From Lateolabrax maculatus (lineage: Eukaryota; Chordata; Actinopteri; Acropomatiformes; Lateolabracidae), in assembly GCA_031216445.1 (NCBI GenBank), contig CM062211.1, positions 5,034,001 through 5,098,000 of the forward strand: a stretch of DNA of 64,000 nt. The letters are read 5' to 3'. The notes under the pieces were generated by a model. It searched no databases. It was not told the origin of the DNA and saw nothing but the letters and a program-made list of their open reading frames with translations. Positions 1 through 10,329 of this stretch are shown here, piece by piece (positions within the stretch are counted from its first letter, which is position 1; every line of letters starts with the position of its first letter). The position numbers and the translations under genes are program-made.

Positions 1-290
1 CTTTTGTGACTCTCCAGTGTTCTTTTTTGCTCCCCTTGCTTCTCCATGTTTCCTGGCCTGTTTTGACCCTCTCCTCCTGAATCCTCAGACCTCCTGCCCT
101 GCGTTGCTCAGCTGCTCTGGACCCGCTCCTCTCCTGGACCCTCTCCCCTTCGTCATCTGCCTCGAGTCCCCGCTTCCCCAGCAAATTGGTCCCCTGCTCT
201 TCTGTCCCACCTTCCCCTAAACTGAAATAAATCCTGTGCATGTGAATCTTCAGCGTCCGTTCATTGGTCCACTAAACCACCGGTGTCACA
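1..290 (+). repeat. 3' part of a gypsy-family LTR, cut by window edge
   Basis: Read on the minus strand this stretch closely matches the first ~290 bp of the two LTRs of the gypsy element at 46536-51979, with scattered substitutions. It has the same terminal CGGTGTCACA (ending at 290), the AATAAA polyadenylation signal at about 226-231 and the same G/A-rich body. Orientation is plus, opposite to the complete element. Whether it is a solo LTR or the end of a full element cannot be told because the window starts inside it. The flank after 290 is unrelated AT-rich DNA. Confidence 0.85.
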
Positions 291-1306
291 CATGCCTGTA
301 TTTAATCATTATTGCAGCAGCCTAACAAATAATAATTATTATTTTGAGAATAATTATGATAGTACACTTTATTTAAATGGCATACACATACCACAGTGAT
401 TGGTCATCTATGCTCAAAACACTTTGTACTTTAAAAAGAATGATAACCACTTAATACATTGTATTCTACTAGCCATTTCAATCTATATCAGTACTGCATA
501 GCATATCTGTCTTGTCTTAACTCTTGGCAATACATTAGGGTGTTTGCCCCATAACTATTTAAGATGGGCATGAATGTTATTCTTTTTAGTGTACTTCACT
601 ATTCTTTAGGTAACGTTGAGTTGGCTCCGAGGCCAACAATTTTATTACTGATAATGAAGTTTGCATTGTTATCAAGTATATGACAATAAACTTGAACCTT
701 GAACTAGGTGAGAGCCAGACTGCCACCATGTACATCGATTCAAAATATTTTGGTGTCACCCATGAATTTGGTTTTATGATATCGTCTAGTAAACCAAACC
801 AACACTCAGCTCTTATATCAAACTTTTGAATTAATTTCTTGTCTTTACAATTGCATATTGCAAAAAAGAAAAGTGCTGCACACACAGGTGACACTGATTC
901 CATTAATAAATGAGAAATATATTAAAGGTAATGCTTTAGCATTCAATGCTACTAAACAAAGCTGTGCTTAACTCATCTCTGAGTTTTTCTTTGATGTGTT
1001 AGCCTAAGTTTCACACGGCCTCACACATGTAGAAAAAGGGGGAATAAAAGAGGATAAAGCAATAGTTTTGAAAAAATAACAATAAAAGTTGTTTGAAAGA
1101 AAAATAAGTAAATTAATAACTATAATAAATCTCCATACACTATAGTGGATAATGTATTAAAGGAATAAAATGTTTACTTGTTGAATTTATACTTCTTTCA
1201 AAGATGATTGAAGCATGACCATTGGGAGAATAAACTTTTCAGGGAATAAACAGTGACAGAGTTAGTGGCAAAGATAGCAAAGAGTCTAGTAACAAGTTAT
1301 AATAAT
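291..1306. other. AT-rich non-coding DNA with a LINE-like 3' tail
   Basis: No convincing gene. Around 655-704 the string TGACAATAAACTTGAACC followed by a repeated TTGAAC unit resembles the 3' tail of CR1/L2/Rex-type LINEs common in fish. The remainder is AT-rich with no recognisable element. Short open frames here have no features of real proteins. Confidence 0.4.
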
Positions 1307-1799
1307 AAGTTGATCAGCGCGCAGCTGGTGAGGGTTCGCCCAAAATCCAGAAGTCTAGCTCCCCCAAGGATTGCTCGTAATCGACTCCCGGGGTGAGAAG
1401 AGACTGCTTGTGGTAGTGTGAGGGGGGAGATGGTGTGATACAGCATTCCCATTGGAAGAGGGTACAATATTGGAAACCACAGGGTAAAGATAAATATGCT
1501 ATAAACAAAGATAAAAAGGTAAAGAAACTTGATAAATGAAACAATGAATATATCAATGAACTAAGAGAATCTCATGTCTAGGAGAATCTCAGAGTGACTG
1601 CAAAGTAACTAAATGGGGAAAAAGTCATAATAAACTTTTAACTGAAAGGTATGATCTAATAAGATGTACAAAGCTACTCTGCTGTGGACTGATGAGCATA
1701 GGAATATGTTAAAAGACTAACAGAAATGTTAAGAAAGTTCCATTTGCATGTTTTAAAGTAACTCCAATAAAGAACTATCAGCAGAGCCTATTCATCTAT

Positions 1800-1996
1800 T
1801 TCAGGTGGGTAAGTTGGTACTAATCAAATCTTTGGATGAGGTATCTTTGTGTCCTAGGTGGAAATGTCTGTTCCAGGTGCTGCTGATATCAGGACCGCGC
1901 TTGAGGTCGAGGGCAGAGCAGAATGGATCCATGCTTCAAGGTGCAGATCGGCTTCCCAAACAGCTAAGCAACAGGAAAAGCCATGGCGAGTGAAGG
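1800..1996 (+). pseudogene. pol: Retroviral integrase C-terminal domain relic (pol end)
   Basis: The open frame reads VGKLVLIKSLDEVSLCPRWK and continues with FQVLL. This is the layout of the SH3-like C-terminal domain of gammaretrovirus-type integrases (VGD.V.I+.. ..L.PRWKGP..VLL). A frame break follows about 1885-1895. Beyond it the next frame carries a WIHAS motif, as in the same domain of known retroviruses. Two other copies with the same break lie at 25827-26020 and 39191-39384. It overlaps the putative env start. Family assignment is fairly secure; the copy cannot make a working protein. Confidence 0.65.
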
Positions 1997-2431
1997 GGTG
2001 ATTCTTCCTCTTCTTCTTTCTTCTGCTAAGTGGGCACAGGCTGAGAACCGTGCAAGGGGATCCAGAAAATGAGTGAGCGCTTTGGCCAGTGTGTTCTGAG
2101 TCAATTGAACGCGAATGGAAAATAATCGACGAGCACCTCAGTGCTTAGCAGCGAAGTTAGACTTCTCACCACACAAACATACAAAGAAAAAAAAAACCTA
2201 CTGGACTGTTCTAACGAACAAACTATGAAGAAAGACAATGTTATGGTGAGAAAGTATGAGAAGACATGTTCTCCCAACTCTCATCCGGACGAAAGAGATG
2301 GTTCCCATTGTTTTACTAACAGATGTATGATGAATGACTATTATATTGCATATCTACTATTCTACTCTACAGGTAAATGGTTGCTGGCAACACATGATAC
2401 AAGCTTGGTTGAGAGCTTTTGTCAAGTTTAA
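1982..2431 (+). pseudogene. env: Env 5' portion relic (signal-peptide-like start)
   Basis: An ATG at about 1982 overlaps the end of the pol relic and opens a short hydrophobic run rich in Leu (MASEGVILPLLL), like the signal peptide of a retroviral Env whose start overlaps pol. The frame then breaks, with a stop at about 2070. A further open stretch at 2141-2431 contains Cys residues but I cannot align it to a known Env. The matching pieces in genes B and C end abruptly at the sequence AGATGT (2326 here). Function is inferred from position only. Confidence 0.4.
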
Positions 2432-3442
2432 TGAGAGTGAGGTACACTCCTGCTAACCCACTGTGGAACTACAGGACTATGGTGTTTCACTTAAACGCAA
2501 TTGAAATGATACCATGATTGTAAACTATGGAAAGTTAATTATCAAAGGGTTCATGGTGAGTTAAAAAGTTGTAAAATCATTGAACATGATGAAGATGATG
2601 AGTTCATCCATGCTACCTTACTTTTTATTTTCAAACACAATAGCAACTAAAACGGAAGCATCAATACAGAACAAAACAACAAACAGTGTTCAGTAACCTA
2701 GAATAGCAATAAACAACATCAGCCTAAGTAATGGATGTGGATGGATGTAATTGAATTAATTGTTGGGTATGTTAACAATCACTATCTTAATCTCATTTGC
2801 CAATGCTAAATCCAATTGCATTCACTAAAGAAGATTGAGAAAGGTTTGACTGGTATGATTTTGGTAATCCATTTTATGAAACTAACCACGGTTGTTATTT
2901 TCTAGGTGATCACTCATCTCCGCTTACTGAATCACAGAAAGAAAGAAAGAATTTTGTGATGTCATAGGTTAATCAGTATGATTGACCTCCAGGTGTCAAT
3001 ATCTTTGGTGTTTACTGAGTTGTCACACAATCCAGAGGTTCTCTTCAGCATATGAGTTAAATAACTTTAAATAGACTAACTGATCATCAATTACAGGACC
3101 AGGTAATTGTGAAATAAAAGTGTTGCTCCTATGCTAAAGGTAAATGTTTGAGTTGAGCCCGTTCCGGGGCAGATGTCTTGCCTCTGACCTCTGCAAATGT
3201 AGAACTGATAACTGTACTATCCCTGTAGGAACCTGAGATAAATTAAGGATTTTTCAACACCTTCCAGGTGCTAGATGTTCACGGATAATGGAAGAATCAA
3301 TATGTTTTTACATTGAATCTGATCTGACCCTACAGAGCTTACGCACAGACAAAGTTTGAAAATGTAGGAACTCATAGTTGTCTAGACGTGCCAAAATGAA
3401 AGTAACTTCTTCTTCTTCCATCTATGAAAAGTGTTAACATGA

Positions 3443-3760
3443 TACACTGTAGCTGATTTACTCCAGGCCGATACAAGGCGAGAATTGCATGAAGTAAATG
3501 TACTTGATCATTTCATTCTTATGTTAGTAACAAGTGTAATTATACTGCTGATAGTTTGTACCTGTATCTCTGCCATAGTGAAAGGCAGTGCTGAAAAATC
3601 TGTTAACATTATGGTTAAGAACAATGTGAAGTCTGAAACAGTTGAGATTCCTCTAAACTACATTTCATCCTTTCCTCGTATAACATCCTGTTACTCAGAT
3701 GATTCTGATTCTGACAGTGAAAACCCGAGGACAACACAACAGGGTGCAGGTAAAGGGTAA
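3443..3760 (+). pseudogene. env: Env transmembrane-subunit C-terminal fragment
   Basis: An open frame of about 105 codons ends in TAA at 3758-3760. It starts with a charged, helix-prone segment (ADLLQADTRRELHEVNVLDH). Next is a strongly hydrophobic span of about 24 residues (ILMLVTSVIILLIVCTCISA) and a hydrophilic tail with an Asp/Ser-rich patch (DDSDSDSE). That is the order of membrane-proximal region, membrane anchor and cytoplasmic tail in a retroviral TM subunit. An in-frame stop at 3440 separates it from any upstream Env. No fusion peptide or CX6CC motif was found upstream, so the call depends on context (integrase tail before it, polypurine tract and LTR after it). Confidence 0.5.
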
Positions 3761-5258
3761 AGAGAGAAAAAAACACCTTTCATTCTAATGAGTAATCTGA
3801 ACTGTAATGTTTTATGTATTGTATTTCCACGTATCATTGATTATTATAATTTAAATAATTTCTCTTTAGTATTTTCCTCAGGGTGTGAAGGTTAAAAGCG
3901 CCAGACCTCAACGGAAGGTCTGCACAAAGGAGTGAAAGGTTGTACATTGTTTCGACTAGAGAGCGTTTGCCATACATTACATTTGTTTTTTCTATACATT
4001 TTATTGTTTTGGGTTTGAGGTATCCATAATCTTTAATGAGTGAAGTCACCAGAGATTGATTTTCCTAAATCATAGATAGTGACCAGCATGGTAAGAAGAA
4101 TGTATACCAATAAATTAAACCAGCTCACAGTTTTAAAACGTAAACTGGAAAAGTAAGGAGTCTAAAGTAATATCTTGTATTTCTTTAAAGTGTTCTGAGT
4201 TACTGTAATCACGTCATATATTGTGCTATGATGAGAGTCACAGTCACTGAACCATCTATATATCTAGGTAAAGACTTGAAATGCGAATCTGTCGCAGATA
4301 TTTTATGACTGTTTCGTTTTATTTTGATACGCTATAAGTGAGTCAATGAATGACTAATTGATTATTTTGCTATGCTCTATAATCAATTTTAATGAGAACC
4401 TTCACAATTTTAAATTGATTTGAAACTCTTAGATTGTTCCATTTAGTCAACATACAAAAGTGGGATTTTGGCCTAGTGTTTGTAGGTGCATGACACCTGT
4501 GACCTCTGTTGGAGATCTTAAAACACTTCACAGTGTTTCAGAGATCTTTAACCAATTGTGAGTGTTCTTCAGAGAGGCCTCTGTTGGGCTGTATAGAGTG
4601 GAGCTCATAGCTCATATGAAGAGAAATGTTTTGGGGAAGTGTTGATCTCATGATGCGTTAAGTAATTACAGCAGGTTTCTATTTGACTTAATAATATTTA
4701 CTATGAAGTTACAAATGCAAAATATGTATTGAGTTTGCCATTTACTGTACCAAAGATTAGAGAAATCTGTGGCTTGTTGAAAATGATCCAAGTTTCTAGT
4801 TTTACCTTAAGGGTACACTAAGGTTTTGAAGTAGGTTTGATTTACATTCATAATGTTCTGTAGACCTATGAGAGTTAATTATCATGTATGGGGGAAAGTA
4901 GAGGATGACAAATGTTTTACTCTGTAACATGTGTAATGTGTAAGTCATTGAAAATCAGTAAGAATAATCCTTATGTTTGAATGTTTTGGATACAATAAGA
5001 ATTAGTTTATACAGTATTTGCATACACAGTAAGAGTTAGTAAACTTTAATCTGATTGGTTTCTCTCTGTGACACTCTTGAAAAAAGAAGATTGTTATTGG
5101 TTGATGGTCCATGTATGATTTGTATTCACATGTTTACTTGTTCTATTGAATGTTCAATATTGTTATTGTAAGCGAGTGCGAGTCAACTCTGAAGGTGCTC
5201 CTGATTTGTTCTTAAGGTAATGGTAAGAATAATGGTAGGTAGTGTTGATCTTACGATC
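3761..5258. other. Non-coding stretch between env relic and 3' LTR
   Basis: About 1.5 kb with no plus-strand open frame longer than about 50 codons and no recognised motif. In simple gammaretroviruses env ends close to the polypurine tract. Epsilonretroviruses and spumaviruses keep accessory genes in this place. The stretch may be a decayed accessory region, a long 3' untranslated region, or later inserted DNA; the sequence does not decide. Confidence 0.3.
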
Positions 5259-5271
5259 AAAAAGGGGGGAA
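5259..5271 (+). promoter_or_regulatory. Polypurine tract of the ERV
   Basis: AAAAAGGGGGGAA lies directly before the TG that opens the LTR at 5273. This is the plus-strand primer site expected just upstream of a 3' LTR. It supports reading the upstream DNA as the internal region of a plus-strand element. Confidence 0.7.
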
Positions 5272-5272
5272 C

Positions 5273-5833
5273 TGTGAAGGAATTTTCCTTTTTGTACGTT
5301 AAACTTCCCTGTTCTAGGTTAAAGGTAACTTCAGACAGTGCTTCACAGGTCAGGTCAACTGCCTGTCTCTGTTCGCCTGTCTCACTCTGTGTGCCAGACA
5401 AGGCCGAGTTGGCTCTGGCATCTGGTAGACCAAGGTCTGCTAGATATCTTCTGTTTTCAGGTTTAGACACAACAGGCTGGAGCCTGGTTGTTGATGCTGG
5501 ATAAGAGAGACTATAGAGAGGCTATGCTGTTGCTAGGACAGCAATGGTTGACGTCTTTCCTTGTTTGGATCTGATATCCAATAGAGTCATCACACATGAC
5601 AGACTGAGTTAGGAATAACCCTATTTGGATATAGCAAAACTTATCAGTTCTGGGGAGGGTTAAATACTGAGCTTCAAGACACCATCTTCAGATTTGGGTA
5701 GCAGTACGCCGTGATTCACACGTGGTGTTTCCCTTTTCTCCTCGATCGAGTTTCAATAAATATTCCTGTGTAAGACATCCCGGTCTCCTGAAACTTCTTG
5801 TTAGAGTGAACCAGCTTTAAGATTTCCATCACA
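5273..5833 (+). repeat. ERV 3' LTR (561 bp)
   Basis: Starts TGTGAAGGAA, ends TTTCCATCACA. It is closely related to the LTRs at 55524-56086 and 58720-59280 in gene D. A TTAAATA box lies at about 5660-5667 and AATAAA at about 5755-5760, placed as TATA-like and polyadenylation signals. Preceded by a polypurine tract, so it is the 3' LTR of the upstream remnant. Confidence 0.8.
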
Positions 5834-5909
5834 ATGGTGTTTTATGTTCATATGAGGTGATTACTTGAATAAGTTAGGTTCTTTATCTTACGAAGTATAC
5901 AAGATATAC

Positions 5910-6183
5910 AGCCGTGGCGCAGTGGTAGAGCGGGGTCGTCCAATAACACAAGATTGGAGGTTCAATCCCCGCTCTCCCCCCCCGAAGACTGGTGGACTGA
6001 CAGCTGGTGCTGCCAATTGCTCCCCGGGCGCTGTGAACTGCTGCCCACCGCTCCAGTGTGAATATGGCACCTGTCTCTTTGTGTGACCCTGTGCATGTGT
6101 GTTTGTACAGGTGCCACTGGATGGGTTAAATGTGGAGAAATAATTTCACTGCTGTGATTAATAAAGTATAATTAAAAAAAAAA
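5910..6183 (+). repeat. tRNA-derived SINE with intact head and A-rich tail
   Basis: The 5' end carries an RNA polymerase III A box (TGGCGCAGTGGTAGAGCGG, about 5915-5933) and B box (GGTTCAATCCC, about 5959-5969), so the head is tRNA-like. A ~170-bp body and an A-rich 3' end (about 6173-6183) follow. The body recurs in reverse orientation at 30691-30968 and 44050-44337 without the tRNA head. A weak AAGATA repeat on both sides could be the target duplication. The tRNA-like head continues into an unrelated body with an A tail, so this is a SINE and not a tRNA gene. Confidence 0.8.
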
Positions 6184-8160
6184 GATAACTTTCAGCTTAT
6201 GGTAGCATTCCTATTGAATGTATTACAGTTAATTAACAGCTTACCTTTAGTACGTATTTATTCTCACTAGATGATAGATTGCGATACTTTCATTGGTTAA
6301 ACAGTAGAGGAAAAGTCTATTAACGAAGAAAAACTTATCCTAAACTAATCTGTACTTTCCCTCTTATCTCTTGTTTATCTGTATGTTATCCTCGCATCTG
6401 AAAAGAAAGAATATAGTTTAACTTACCAACTTATGTTTTTACTTGTTACTTACCAGCTTAGCTGTAAATGACCTTATACCTGGTGTCATACTGTGTTTGT
6501 ATTTTCAGTTTCACACTCGCCATATAAAAGCCTGCCAAATACAACACTCGACTGTTCCTCGGAGGAAATAGTATGGTTAAGAGTATAGCTGACGGTTGAT
6601 CTCATCATAGGCTCACAGAGGGCACACTGACGGAGAACAGAACAACTTACATATGTGGACAATTATAATGCCAATGTGGAATTAAATTTTCTTTTTCAAG
6701 TTTACATTATCCTTTTAATATAGTACCTTAGGCTTTCATATGTTTGCTTTAGTTGTGCTATCTCTTTATCTATTTAATACATTTTTTAATGTCCGAACAT
6801 CATTATCAAAATAATTGTGAAATCTGTGAGCACAAGACAATGATGGAGGTTTTATTGTTACCTTGGAAACAAATTCCACATCAAAAAGTGACTTGCTGCT
6901 TTTATCAGACCCCAGGAATATTGTCACTGTTCATGGTTCTCAAAAGCTACGACTTTTCCCATAAAATTCTGACAACTTTTGTTTTCCCTGAAACAACAGC
7001 ACCCTCTTCCTGTTTTGTGCTGTAAACAATCCAGCATCATCAAATCCAGCCTTGATACATGAGTGTAGAGCAGCTAGAGGCTGACAGATTAAGAACTTTT
7101 GTCTCCCCCTTCTGGCAGTGAGAGTAATTACATCAACACAGTTGAAGCGTGCTTATGACATATTGTAACGTATTTGACTAGGAGCTGTGGTGCCAGTCTG
7201 ACAAAGATATTTTTATATGCACCAGTCCACCCTCCGTGTCTTTCAGTACATGGCCCCTTAACAATCACTAGCAACCAGGTATTTCAAAAGGCACCAGCAG
7301 ACAACAAGAAACACAAAACACAAGAATTTGAAGTCCCCACAGTGTAGTGCAAAACACACAGTTCAACTACCAATAAATGAGTCTCAACCAAAAAATCTCC
7401 TTAGTCAGCGTCAGCCCTTTACTGGCAAACTGGGAAAACTTCTGCAGCTTACTCCATAAAGGCCACAAGAATGACATCAAATGCATTAATACAAATCTTG
7501 TCTTTTGTTTGTTTGTTTTAGACACTGATTGTACTGTTTATTTCACACTTTCAGGGTTTTTCTACCTTTGGTGATCGATTATTCTTTATACTTTCCAAAT
7601 TTCTCATAAAAAGTAATTGTTGAAAAGAAGACATGTAAAATACCAGATCTGTGCCAGTGTAAGATGAGGTCATCATTGAGATACTCTTGAAAAAACAATA
7701 ATCGTTAAAAATATGAATGATGGAAGTCCATAATTCAATTTACAGGCATCCCTCAAATTCTTCATCCTTACAATTGGCTGTTAGATAAATCAACCAAACA
7801 GCTGACGTCTGCACAAACACGTAGAAAGCAATGAAGGTAGTTAACTACTTTTATTATTTTACTTTATTCCTGGGGTACTTAGTAATTTTGCAGAGGATTT
7901 TGATTAATTTAATGAATTGAAGTCCACAGTTTGTAAAGACAACAATTCACAATTATAACAATTATTTCATTATAAAAGTATGAAGTACACATTAATTAAA
8001 TGGTTTTGTTTACAGAAAGTTTTTTATTGCCAGGTTAGTCCATCTTCAAACTAATATTACTAAAGTACTTTTATGAAAATAATCTCCATTTCATATGGTT
8101 ATTCCAGTTTGCCTTAATTTATAGGTTTTGTATATACAGTATATAAAATAAAAACTACAG
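6184..8160. other. AT-rich intergenic DNA, nothing recognised
   Basis: About 2 kb between the SINE and the region homologous to the other NXPE 3' flanks. Open frames (for example at 6753-7025 and 7377-7574) are short, start without context and show no domain. No RNA gene or repeat was recognised. Confidence 0.3.
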
Positions 8161-8896
8161 AAAACCACAACAACTAAGAAATTACAATTCTGAATATGAG
8201 AGTGGTATCAATCTTCTCATCTAACTAAAGAAAGTAACTTTTGCTTTAGAGTACTGTTCTATTGGTAATATTCTCCCGAAGTAATTAGTTCAAGTTCCAA
8301 TTGATTCATTAAAGTTTAAAATGTCAACAGTTAACAGAAGGTGTGTGTTTTTACATATGGTCTTTTTAAAAACAAACCAAACTCAGTCCTCTTAAAGTGG
8401 ACCAACAAAACAGGGAATAAATATGATTTATATGAGTTCTTTGATAGCCGGAAGTGAGTGTAGATAAACTCCTTCCCTTCAAAATAAAGTTATCTGTTAT
8501 GACAATTTAATGATGATGCTATACACCCCTACAGTAGTGCACATGATCTGTCCAAGATAACAGTGCAAATTTAGCATTTGAGCATTTATTCGGAGCATTA
8601 CAGAATGTCAGATCAATAATACTTTACAATAATTACTTACTCAGTTCTATACCCACATTTGTTTCTTTAGGACCTTGTAAAATCCTGTACCATTTGAAAT
8701 AAATTACAACTCTCTATATATTGAGTGAACTTAGTCTTGTTACCATCAGAGTGACTACTTTTCCCGTCAATATTGTAGTTTTAATTTAAAAAAAGCATAA
8801 TTAATTCTCTCCTTTCATCCAGAGCAAGATCAATACTTTCACATATTTTATCCAGGTATAATGTGTTTGATTTTGGGGTCCTATAAACCCATCCAA

Positions 8897-9795
8897 TTAA
8901 TGTTGGTTGTTGGAAAGTAAAGTCATCTCCTCTTCATCTTGGCCTTGCTGCTGCTGGGCGGTCACCTCAGGCTCAGCTGTAGCTCTTTCAGATGGGGAGA
9001 AGTTTGCCACCTCTCTATGAGCGTTTTTGTTTATGTCCTCCCTCTCCGCCAAGGTGAACATCCGAAGTTGCTTGAATTTTGGCCAGAGCAGCACGCCTAG
9101 CTTTTTGTGTTTCCCAAAACTACCTGTTCAGCCAGATGTCCCGTACATGTATTGAATAGAACATAAATTAATTAAATAATCAAATAACACAACAGTAAAT
9201 ACCTATAGCAAAGGGTGAATACATTAGGATTAATAATAATAATAATAATTATAATAATAATATAACATCAAGCACAGATTCAACGATCTCCAGTATTCCC
9301 TTGTTTCACATTCTTGTTTTAAAGACTGCTTGAGTCCGAGTTGTAATCCGGAGTGTTTAAAAACTTTTGTCGGGGTCTTGCATTGCTCAATGTAGGCTCT
9401 TACTTGTTGTAGCTTTTCCTCCTCTTCATCGTCTTCTTCGTCACCTGCCCTAGACTTCTTGAAGATGTGCTTCAGCACCGTATTCAGTACGTGTGCTATA
9501 CAGCTGTTGTGCCCCCATCTGGAGAGCGCTGCCTGCACCTTTGCAGCTTGGTCGCTGTGAACACCAGTCTGTCAGTCTCGTATGGGGTAAAACCACATGT
9601 AGTGGTAATGCACATGTACATATGACAGTTAAACTCCCAGTTGTCATCTATGTAGTGCAACGTGATACTGGTGTAATTGACCTTCCTGTAATCATACATT
9701 CACATGTCTGTGGATGCTCTGCATGTCAGTCTGTCGCTATGGCTCTCCTTACTGCCAAGTGCTTGCTCATGGTGGGAATTTTTGGGTCTCTGTAA
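8897..9795 (-). pseudogene. hAT-superfamily (ZBED-like) transposase relic
   Basis: Minus-strand fragments in three frames resemble hAT transposases. One at 9496-9699 contains ITLHYIDDNWEFNCH, the hAT 'HYI..W' block. A second at 9230-9538 contains RWGHNSCIAHVLNTVLKHIF (hAT helix with the C.AH.LN.V motif). A third at 8897-9094 contains FKQLRMFTLAERE (C-terminal dimerisation-side block). An AAT/TAA-rich microsatellite (9228-9262) and frameshifts separate them. The 3' flanks of genes B-D lack this insertion, so it landed in the A flank after or independently of the duplications. Decayed. Confidence 0.65.
9228..9262. repeat. AAT/TAA microsatellite
   Basis: An (ATT/AAT)n tract with minor interruptions inside the hAT relic. 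It produces the Tyr/Asn-rich tail of an antisense open frame. Confidence 0.8.
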
Positions 9796-10329
9796 ATAAT
9801 GTTTTAAAGAGTACGGTGTAGACCTACTCTATATGAAAAGTGTCCTGAGGTAACTACTGTTATGATTTGGCGTTATATAAATATGACTTAGAGAGTTTAT
9901 CTTTGACTGATGTGAAATTACAGAAGGTTTCTAAGTCAGGCAAGAAGTCGATTCTGAAGTGACAAGATGAGTCTCTGAGTTGTCAATCAAGAAATTTAGA
10001 TTGCCATGACGGTAAAAGTACATTTGTACGCTAATTGTTTCCAGAAACCACAAAAGCATAGAAAACTATGGTGAACTACAGTGACCACATCAGACCTTGG
10101 ATTCAACTAAGAAAGCACAGGTTATATCTTAGAGGTATTAGTGTTGGTAATTTTAGCCTATTGTAATTATAACGCTATAGTATTTTTAATAAACAGGCTT
10201 ATTATTGATTGGGCTTCAGTATGGGAGTTTCATGGAAATATGACCTGTTTCCTCATCGTATTTACCTGTTTCTACTTCTGTTTAGGATGCATCGTAATCC
10301 CCACGCATCTTCCCCAACCAAATACACTT

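Larger units (their letters stand above)
1307..5833 (+). mobile_element. 3' half of a decayed gamma/epsilon-like endogenous retrovirus
   Basis: In plus-strand order: the C-terminal part of a retroviral integrase (about 1800-1995), an env-like start (about 1982), a membrane-spanning env fragment (3443-3760), a ~1.5-kb stretch without open frames, a polypurine tract (5259-5271) and a 561-bp TG..CA LTR (5273-5833). The 5' LTR, gag and most of pol are absent. Positions 1307-2326 are nearly identical to 25329-26348 and 38693-39712 inside genes B and C, so the same family left truncated pieces there. Stops and frameshifts show it is non-functional. Assignment to the gamma/epsilon group rests on the integrase tail and on pol-env overlap; it is inferred, not tested by phylogeny. 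Confidence 0.7.

Noticed and set aside
1314..1556. Minus-strand open frame recurring at 25336-25578 and 38700-38894
   Set aside because: Recurs because the ERV fragment is repeated; antisense to the pol relic, with no domain.
5910..5985. Possible tRNA gene (A and B boxes present)
   Set aside because: The tRNA-like head continues directly into a SINE body with an A-rich tail and does not close into a full cloverleaf; it is a SINE.
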